From positions 1 through 7,459 of the forward strand of contig CALMLJ010000136.1 of NCBI GenBank assembly GCA_937868025.1: a DNA stretch of 7,459 bases, in the 5' to 3' direction. The notes under the pieces are model-generated. The model was not told the DNA's origin and did not search any database. It was given only the letters and a program-made list of their open reading frames with translations. This document shows, one piece after another, positions 1 through 4,944 of the stretch (positions are counted from its first letter, which is position 1; each line of letters opens with the position of its first letter). This stretch comes from an uncultured Acidimicrobiaceae bacterium (lineage in GTDB: Bacteria > Actinomycetota > Acidimicrobiia > Acidimicrobiales > Microtrichaceae). Both the position numbers and the translations under genes were made by a program.

Positions 1-72
1 GCACCTGTCCCGACCACGGCACCTGTCCCGACCACGGCACCTGTCCCGACCACGGCACCTGTCCCGACCACG
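1..72 (+). repeat. Four perfect 18-bp tandem repeats, in-frame APVPTT linker
   Basis: The unit gcacctgtcccgaccacg occurs four times head to tail without a mismatch, and the array probably continues upstream of the window. Because 18 is a multiple of 3 it encodes APVPTT repeats without a frameshift. Pro/Thr-rich stretches like this are usual as extended linkers in exported actinobacterial proteins. Perfect DNA identity suggests recent expansion by slippage. Confidence 0.9.
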
Positions 73-1347
73 GTTCCGGTTCCGGATCCGCCGGTTGCGG
101 TGGTGAATCCGTCGTTGAGCGCGACACCGATCGCTCGTACACCGAAGGGCGACGGGTACTGGACCGTCGAGGGGAAGGGCAAGGTGCACGCGTTCGGTGC
201 GGCTCGGTTCGCAGGCGACGCCAACGTGGGTGCGGGTCAAGCGATCGGGGTGGCATCGACCCGAAGCGGCAACGGCTACTGGGTCTTCGCCAGCGATGGT
301 GGGGTCTTCAGTTTCGGTGACGCAGCGTTCTACGGGTCGATGGGTGGTCAGCGGTTGAACCAGCCCATGGTCGGTGCTGCGGTTGCTCCCACCGGCGATG
401 GCTATTGGCTGGTCGGGGGCGATGGCGGGATCTTCACGTTCGGGAACCTCGGCTTCTACGGGTCGACGGGTGGTCAGCGGCTGAACCAGCCGATCGTGGG
501 GATGTCCTCGACGCCGAGTGGGCGTGGCTACTGGTTGGTGGCGGCTGATGGTGGGGTGTTCTCGTTCGGCGATGCGGCGTTCTACGGGTCGATGGGAGGA
601 AAGACCCTGAACCAGCCCGTGGTGTCGATGAGTGCGACGCCGAGTGGGCGTGGCTACTGGCTGGTGGCTGCTGATGGCGGGGTGTTCGCCTTCGGTGACG
701 CGGTGTTCTACGGGTCCATGGGTGGTCAGCGGTTGAATCAGCCGGTGTACGGGATCGCTCCGACGTCGACGGGGTACGGCTACTGGCTCGTCGCTCGCGA
801 CGGTGGTGTGTTCAGCTTCGGCGACGCCCCCTTCCTCGGCAGTTCGCCGACCACGATGCCGCCGACCGTCGCCGGTTGCCCGACCGGGACCTACGCCGAA
901 CTGTGCGCTCGTTCGGTGCAGCAGGCCTCCAGCCCGACTGCTGCCCGCGCCATCGTGTTCGCCATGAACCAGATCGGCCAGCCGTACTGCAAGCCGGGAG
1001 CGAAGGCGGCGCTTGCCCCCTGCAACGGCGACACCAACCGCTTCGGAGACGGTCCGCGACGGGCCTTCGACTGCTCCGGACTCGTCTGGAAGGCGTACAA
1101 GGTTGCCGGGTTCGACATCGTGGCCAACTACACGGGGACCATGCTCACCCTCGACTCCACGTCGCGGGGACGGGCCGTGAGTTCACCCGCTCCAGGTGAC
1201 CTGATGGTGAACCACAACTCCACGAGCGAACACGTCGCCATCGCTCTGGCCGATGGCAAGACGGTCGAAGCGTCGGATTGGAACGTCGGCGTCGTCGTGA
1301 AGTCGCAACGGACCTTCCAGAAGTACATCCGGATCACCCCCAACTGA
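1..1347 (+). CDS. GYW-repeat cell-wall hydrolase with C-terminal NlpC/P60 domain (5' end outside window)
   Basis: Probable secreted peptidoglycan endopeptidase, cutting peptide stems in the wall. The frame is open from base 1, so the GTG at 100 is not the real start; signal peptide and N-terminus lie upstream. Numbering codons from base 1, the order is an APVPTT x4 linker (1-24), a Pro/Val stretch, six 'GYW..DGG' repeats (about 47-283), a short spacer, then an NlpC/P60 domain (about 300-448). The nucleophile is C358 in FDCSGLV, with H411 in SEHVAIAL and E423 in TVEASDW. The His-to-Glu spacing of 12 matches the Cys-His-Glu triad known from mycobacterial RipA. The segment between QPY and FDCSGL is longer than usual for the family and carries C330 and C341; C293 and C302 lie just before the domain. 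These could form disulfides in an exported protein. The repeats may bind a ligand or form a propeller; their role is unknown. The peptidase assignment is firm, its substrate is inferred. The gene ends at a TGA followed by a strong hairpin. Confidence 0.9.
   Translation, partial: APVPTTAPVPTTAPVPTTAPVPTTVPVPDPPVAVVNPSLSATPIARTPKGDGYWTVEGKGKVHAFGAARFAGDANVGAGQAIGVASTRSGNGYWVFASDGGVFSFGDAAFYGSMGGQRLNQPMVGAAVAPTGDGYWLVGGDGGIFTFGNLGFYGSTGGQRLNQPIVGMSSTPSGRGYWLVAADGGVFSFGDAAFYGSMGGKTLNQPVVSMSATPSGRGYWLVAADGGVFAFGDAVFYGSMGGQRLNQPVYGIAPTSTGYGYWLVARDGGVFSFGDAPFLGSSPTTMPPTVAGCPTGTYAELCARSVQQASSPTAARAIVFAMNQIGQPYCKPGAKAALAPCNGDTNRFGDGPRRAFDCSGLVWKAYKVAGFDIVANYTGTMLTLDSTSRGRAVSSPAPGDLMVNHNSTSEHVAIALADGKTVEASDWNVGVVVKSQRTFQKYIRITPN
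139..849 (+). repeat. Six tandem GYW/DGGVFSFGDA protein repeats (126-bp units)
   Basis: Units begin at 139, 259, 385, 511, 637 and 763. The first has 40 codons, the next four have 42 each, and the last is cut to about 29. The core is G-YW-V---DGG-F-FG-A-FYGS-GG--LNQPV-G. Unit 1 is the most diverged, with KGKVHAFG in place of DGGVFSFG. Units 4 and 5 share TPSGRGYWLVAADGGVF exactly and are nearly identical in DNA over that part, a sign of recent duplication or gene conversion. Repeats of this kind are common in Acidimicrobiia-like exported proteins. The short beta-strand pattern with Gly turns suggests a propeller or other all-beta fold, which is inference. Confidence 0.85.
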
Positions 1348-1358
1348 TCATCCGCTCG

Positions 1359-1404
1359 CACGGGGACACCTCGGGACTCCTTCGGATCCCGAGGTGTCCC
1401 CGTG
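1359..1404 (+). terminator. Perfect 18-bp stem hairpin, likely terminator of the NlpC/P60 gene
   Basis: The arm cacggggacacctcggga (1359-1376) is followed by its exact reverse complement (1387-1404). The 10-base centre, ctccttcgga, can add three more pairs (tcc/gga) after a one-base bulge. It starts 11 bases after the TGA at 1345-1347 and has no T-run after it. U-less strong hairpins are accepted as terminators in actinobacteria. It lies 56 bases before the next start, so it should isolate the two transcripts. Confidence 0.8.
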
Positions 1405-1449
1405 CCCGACGAAACGACGAACCGGCGGCCACACGGCGCCGACCGGGTC

Positions 1450-1458
1450 AGGAGAAAG
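1450..1458 (+). promoter_or_regulatory. Shine-Dalgarno fixing the ATG at 1461
   Basis: AGGAGAAAG ends two bases before the ATG at 1461; its AGGAG core is six bases from the start. It is the only good ribosome binding site in this frame and rules out the longer open frame that would overlap the previous gene and the hairpin. I see no convincing -35/-10 pair in 1405-1449. Confidence 0.7.
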
Positions 1459-1460
1459 TC

Positions 1461-2393
1461 ATGTCCGATGTACGGTCAGCAACCACCCGCCGGCGGAGAT
1501 CGGGGCCGCTCTCCCGCACGACGGCGATCACCCACCACGAGCGGAGAGGTCGGGTCGACCTGCCGGCGCGCTGTTCGCGGCGCTCCTGCCGGTTGATTTG
1601 GATCGCGCTCTCTGCGCAGAATCCCCCGGTGGCTTGGTCGGTCGAACGTTTCGAGGAATGGTTCCTCGACGTGATCGAATCGCCCGAAGCAGCGCAACGC
1701 TGCAGGGCGAAGGCGCACCAGCGTGGAATCTCCGATCTCGGGAGCGACCTCCTCAGCGAGTGGTACCTGTCGATCGTGGGGACGATCTCGACGTGGCGAG
1801 CCGGGGGGAGTGGCCCCCCCAATTCCGTCTCGGACGAGACCTCGGCATGGAAGTACATCCTCCGAGCCCTCGACAACGATGCGTGCGATCTCGGCCGCCG
1901 AACGGGCAGGAGCCCGATCAGTTTCACTACGCTCGGAGACGAGCAGCACGAGTTCGATCCTGCGATCGAGGACGTCGGCGGCGGGTCCACCGGATCGCCG
2001 GAGTTCACGGCGACGTGGTCGACCGGTCAGGACGACATGCGTCGGGAGTTGGGGCAGCTCCTGGCGTCGGGTCGAGCCGGATGCCGCGGTTGTGCCGGCT
2101 CCGAGGCCGTCGCAGTCGCCCTCGGTGTGCTCGAGCTCCACGACGTCGGGTTCCTGCCGCCCGGCGACGGCTCCTCCGACGACATCCGGGGCGGCGCGAC
2201 GTACTGGGACAAGCTCGTGTACGAGTTCCTCAGGCTGCGAGATCCCAGTCGTGTCAGCACGACCGCCGGTCGCCTGTCGGCCAGCACGCGGAAGTGGAAG
2301 GAGCGCTGTGGCAAGTGCGCACGCGAGCTCCTCCGGGTCGTTGCGCTGAGCGCGCTCCCCGACCCTGACGAGCGGGGGGTGACGGGCTCATGA
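1461..2393 (+). CDS. Divergent ECF/sigma-70-like protein (putative)
   Basis: A predicted 310-aa cytoplasmic protein without signal or TM segment. Residues 1-45 are Arg-rich. Residues about 90-160 resemble sigma region 2: an acidic helix (SDLGSDLLSEWYLSIVGTI), then SAWKYILRALDNDACDLGRR like the usual 'AWL..VARN.A.D..RR' helix, then SPISFTTLGDE, like the 'VSLDEL' that often follows. Residues about 210-295 could be a degenerate region 4. EAVAVALGVLEL precedes a long acidic/Gly insert, and STTAGRLSASTRKWKERCGKCAREL resembles a helix-turn-helix of the 'S.GTVKSRL.RAR..L' type. If right, it would direct RNA polymerase to specific promoters. Cysteines at 208, 211, 283 and 286 form two CxxC motifs, so metal or redox sensing is conceivable. 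The start is chosen by AGGAGAAAG; the next gene overlaps its stop by ATGA, implying coupled translation. The family call rests on motif resemblance only, and the protein is longer than a normal ECF factor. Confidence 0.5.
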   Translation: MSDVRSATTRRRRSGPLSRTTAITHHERRGRVDLPARCSRRSCRLIWIALSAQNPPVAWSVERFEEWFLDVIESPEAAQRCRAKAHQRGISDLGSDLLSEWYLSIVGTISTWRAGGSGPPNSVSDETSAWKYILRALDNDACDLGRRTGRSPISFTTLGDEQHEFDPAIEDVGGGSTGSPEFTATWSTGQDDMRRELGQLLASGRAGCRGCAGSEAVAVALGVLELHDVGFLPPGDGSSDDIRGGATYWDKLVYEFLRLRDPSRVSTTAGRLSASTRKWKERCGKCARELLRVVALSALPDPDERGVTGS

Positions 2394-3580
2394 CCAGACT
2401 CGTCCCGAGCTTCGACGCCGACCTGTCCCGGTGGGCCATGACAGCTGCCACCGTGCCCGGTCCGGCCGGCGTCGCGACCGTCTCGCTGACCCCTGGGGTG
2501 CGGCTCGAGGTCGATGCCCTCGACGGCAGCCTCCTCCGCGTCACCGTCGACTCCGACGACTCCGCCGGCCTCGCTCTCGACGATCTCGACCTCGGTGTGC
2601 TCCGCCGATTCGGGGCCGACCCCGGGCGCCTGTTCGGCGGCGACCTGGCGCCGATCGACCTCGACGCCGAAGCGTGCGAGATCGGTGGGCGGTTGGCAGT
2701 CCTGTCCGAGGCCGCTCGGCAGCAGTCGTTCCTCGGTCCGCGGACCGCATGGTGGGACGCCGAGGCCAACGCGCTCCGACGGATGCTCGGCGTGGCTGAC
2801 ATCGCCCTGGAGTCGAGCGAGCCCGGCGCCGCGTCCGCTGCGGCGGAGGCACTTCTGGAGCCGATCGAGTGGGGGGACGACGCTCGCAGTGAATGGGCCG
2901 ACACGTGCGTCGCTCCGTTCGAGACACCGCGTGGGGTGACCCGTTCGGTCGTTTCGCCGAGCAACGCGATCGCTCTGTCCGACCACATCGGTGACCTTCC
3001 CCTGGGGGCGCTCCCGCTCGGCGGCGACGGTGAGGTCGCGCTCGATACGTCGTGGCTCCCGCCGGGCCTGGTCGACCTCTCGCGCGGGGCCGTGGTACGG
3101 CGCGACCGTGCCGACCATCTGCTCCAGATCTCGACCGACCTCGCCCCGGGCATGTACGCGGCCGAGGTGCAGCAACTCGTCGCGGTGATCATCGACGAGA
3201 CGTCCGACGTGATCACGGCCCTGTCCTCGCTCCAGGCGGGCTGGGTCGCCGGCCGGGCTGTTGCGACCGCCGAGCTGACCGTCGGCGGCAACCGGCAACT
3301 CGACGATCTCTACCTCCTCATCACGGCCCACCCGAGCCGGCTGCCCTCCGCTCGGCTCCGCAGGGCACGCAGCGCCACAGGGCTGTCGCGCGCTGCCGCC
3401 CGTGCCGATCGATTGGGCGACGAGGCCGCCGCTCGACGTCTTCTCGACGACGGCCTCACCCGGTGGGCGTCCGTCGACCGAGAGTTCGACCGCGGGACCC
3501 TCCGCTTCAGCGGCACCCGTCCGTTCCTGGGCGAACTGGTCGAGTCCGGCCGCCGAGTGGGCGGCGTCGATCTCTGGTGA
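2390..3580 (+). CDS. Unknown 396-aa protein coupled to the sigma-like gene
   Basis: I do not recognise this gene. Its ATG overlaps the upstream TGA (ATGA), and a G-rich GGGGGGTGA lies about seven bases before the start, so it is probably made in step with the sigma-like protein. No signal peptide or TM segment is evident. Residues 25-55 look like beta strands. Residues 60-160 are mostly helical and acidic, with two Asp/Leu-rich stretches at about 60-70 and 85-93. Residues about 214-315 alternate short hydrophobic strands with turns (EVALDTSWLPPGLVDL, QLVAVIIDETSDVITAL, ATAELTVGG, DDLYLLITAHP), like a beta-sandwich. Residues 320-366 form an Arg/Ala-rich helical end followed by RPFLGELVESGRR. 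Small beta-sandwich plus Arg-helix proteins beside sigma-like genes exist in actinobacteria, and a role as partner or anti-sigma-like regulator is possible, but no motif proves it. Confidence 0.8.
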   Translation: MTRLVPSFDADLSRWAMTAATVPGPAGVATVSLTPGVRLEVDALDGSLLRVTVDSDDSAGLALDDLDLGVLRRFGADPGRLFGGDLAPIDLDAEACEIGGRLAVLSEAARQQSFLGPRTAWWDAEANALRRMLGVADIALESSEPGAASAAAEALLEPIEWGDDARSEWADTCVAPFETPRGVTRSVVSPSNAIALSDHIGDLPLGALPLGGDGEVALDTSWLPPGLVDLSRGAVVRRDRADHLLQISTDLAPGMYAAEVQQLVAVIIDETSDVITALSSLQAGWVAGRAVATAELTVGGNRQLDDLYLLITAHPSRLPSARLRRARSATGLSRAAARADRLGDEAAARRLLDDGLTRWASVDREFDRGTLRFSGTRPFLGELVESGRRVGGVDLW

Positions 3581-3642
3581 GGTGGCGCCGATCGATGGAC
3601 CGATCGCGGAGTTGACGCCCGGGATCCTGCCGGCTCCTTCGG
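3581..3642. terminator. Convergent intergenic gap with weak hairpin
   Basis: These 62 bases separate the stops of two convergent genes. A 6-bp stem (cgatcg at 3589-3594 and 3601-3606, 6-base loop) could act in both directions, but it is short, has no T-run and cgatcg is itself a palindrome. I see no stronger structure here. Confidence 0.25.
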
Positions 3643-4932
3643 TCACCGTCCCGTGGTTGTATCCTGGATGAGTGCACCGACACCGCTCGTCGAGCACCGC
3701 ACCTCGACCGCGAAGTCGGGTGACGCCCCGGGGAGGCGACTGCCGATGTCGATCGAGGGCTGGGTGCTCCAGTCGAGGTGACCCAGGCTGATCTCCCGGA
3801 CGGCATCGGTCTGCGGTGCGACCCACGACACGGTCCGGAACTCGGGGTCGACGGCGTCGTAGACATCGATGTCGCCGCACTTGGTCACGAGTCGGACCAA
3901 GTTCTGCGGCGGCGGCGGGGACGTTGGCACCGGTGTGGAGGAATCGGGCGAGGTCGGAACGGGGGGCGTCGTGTCGGCAGCGGACGATTCCGGTGTCGTT
4001 GGTGTCGTCGTCATGTCGGCAGCAACATCGCCGGAGGCCCGGGTGTCCTCGCTGTCGAGGACCTCCTTGGCTACGAGGATGGCGACGACCAGCGTGATCG
4101 CTGCAGCGCCGATCGTCACGATGCTCCGGCCCCGGCCCCGATGCCGTGCGTCGGGTGGCGCGGTCGGGAGAGGTGAACCGGGCAGCACAGCACCGGCGGG
4201 GACCGCAGCCTCGATGAGGCGCCGTGCCGTCGCCGCACTCCGCGGGCGGTCACGCGGATCTGCCGCCAGGAGTCGGCGCAACAGCTCACCCAGCTCCGGC
4301 GTGATTTCGTCGGGATCGACCGGGATCCGCGTCGACCCCGTCAGTGCGTACTCGAGCGTTCGGCCGACGGAGTACAGGTCTGACTGCTCGTCGGCGTCGC
4401 TCCCGTCCATCACCTCCGGAGCAATGAAGCCGATCGTGCCGACCTGGGTCGACGAGACCGACAACCGTGGGCCATCGAGATCGAGGGTCGCACCGAAATC
4501 TGCGAGCGCTGCCGTCATCCGGCCGTCGACCGAACGCAACATGACGTTCGCCGGTTTGATGTCTCGGTGCATGACGCCTCGGGAGTGGACGTGGTCGAGG
4601 CCCGCGAGGAGTTCGGACGCGAGGAGCAGGACCGCGGCTTCGCCGAGGCACCCGTGTTCGTCGACCGCGTTGGCCAGGTCGCCTCCGTCGCCGAACTCCA
4701 TGACGATCCCGGGGCGTCCGCCCGACCTCACGGTGTCGATCGCGCCCATGACGTTGGGGTGATCGAAACGAAGACGGCCCTCCTGTAGGAAGCGATGGTC
4801 GATCTCAGGCGTCGACGCGACCGGCGCGAGTTTGACCGCGACCACACGTCGCTCGCGTCGATCCCAGGCCTTCGATACCGACCCGTGTGCGCCGGCGCCG
4901 ATGAGCTCGTCGATCCGGTACCGCTCGGTCAC
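3643..4932 (-). CDS. Transmembrane Ser/Thr protein kinase (PknB-type)
   Basis: A 429-aa eukaryote-like (Hanks-type) kinase. The GTG at 4932-4930 is chosen because the domain begins at once (TERYRIDELIGAG) and GAGGA lies 7 bases upstream. Key parts: Gly loop GAGAHGSV (12-19), Lys34 in AVKL, alpha-C Glu51, HRD with catalytic Asp124, Asn129, DFG at 145-147, APE at 171-173 and the DPRDRPRSA helix (225-233). All catalytic residues are present, so it should be active. S158, S160, S161 and T162 in the activation loop are candidate autophosphorylation sites. After a Pro-rich juxtamembrane region comes one TM segment (about 271-288), a Thr/Ser/Pro stalk (about 308-342) and a small C-terminal domain (344-429) with C352 and C413, probably outside the cell. 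It lacks PASTA repeats. The gene lies ten bases after the stop of the RCC1-protein gene, in the same operon. The sensed signal and substrates are unknown. Confidence 0.93.
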   Translation of the reverse strand: MTERYRIDELIGAGAHGSVSKAWDRRERRVVAVKLAPVASTPEIDHRFLQEGRLRFDHPNVMGAIDTVRSGGRPGIVMEFGDGGDLANAVDEHGCLGEAAVLLLASELLAGLDHVHSRGVMHRDIKPANVMLRSVDGRMTAALADFGATLDLDGPRLSVSSTQVGTIGFIAPEVMDGSDADEQSDLYSVGRTLEYALTGSTRIPVDPDEITPELGELLRRLLAADPRDRPRSAATARRLIEAAVPAGAVLPGSPLPTAPPDARHRGRGRSIVTIGAAAITLVVAILVAKEVLDSEDTRASGDVAADMTTTPTTPESSAADTTPPVPTSPDSSTPVPTSPPPPQNLVRLVTKCGDIDVYDAVDPEFRTVSWVAPQTDAVREISLGHLDWSTQPSIDIGSRLPGASPDFAVEVRCSTSGVGALIQDTTTGR

Positions 4933-4939
4933 CGGTACG

Positions 4940-4944
4940 TCCTC
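4940..4944 (-). promoter_or_regulatory. Shine-Dalgarno of the kinase, overlapping the upstream stop codon
   Basis: On the minus strand the TGA of the RCC1-protein gene reads straight into GAGGA (TGAGGA), seven bases before the GTG start at 4932. A ribosome ending the first gene sits on the binding site of the second, favouring translational coupling and fixed stoichiometry. Confidence 0.65.

Noticed and set aside
1..72. CRISPR array at the window start
   Set aside because: The 18-bp units are directly contiguous without spacers and encode an in-frame linker.
1278..1460. N-terminal extension of the sigma-like gene back to 1278
   Set aside because: It would overlap the NlpC/P60 gene and the perfect hairpin; the ATG at 1461 has a strong ribosome binding site.
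2027..3880. A 617-codon open frame on the minus strand across both sigma-operon genes
   Set aside because: It is antisense to two well-supported genes, low in hydrophobic structure, rich in Arg/Gly/Pro and runs into the kinase C-terminus; typical GC shadow.
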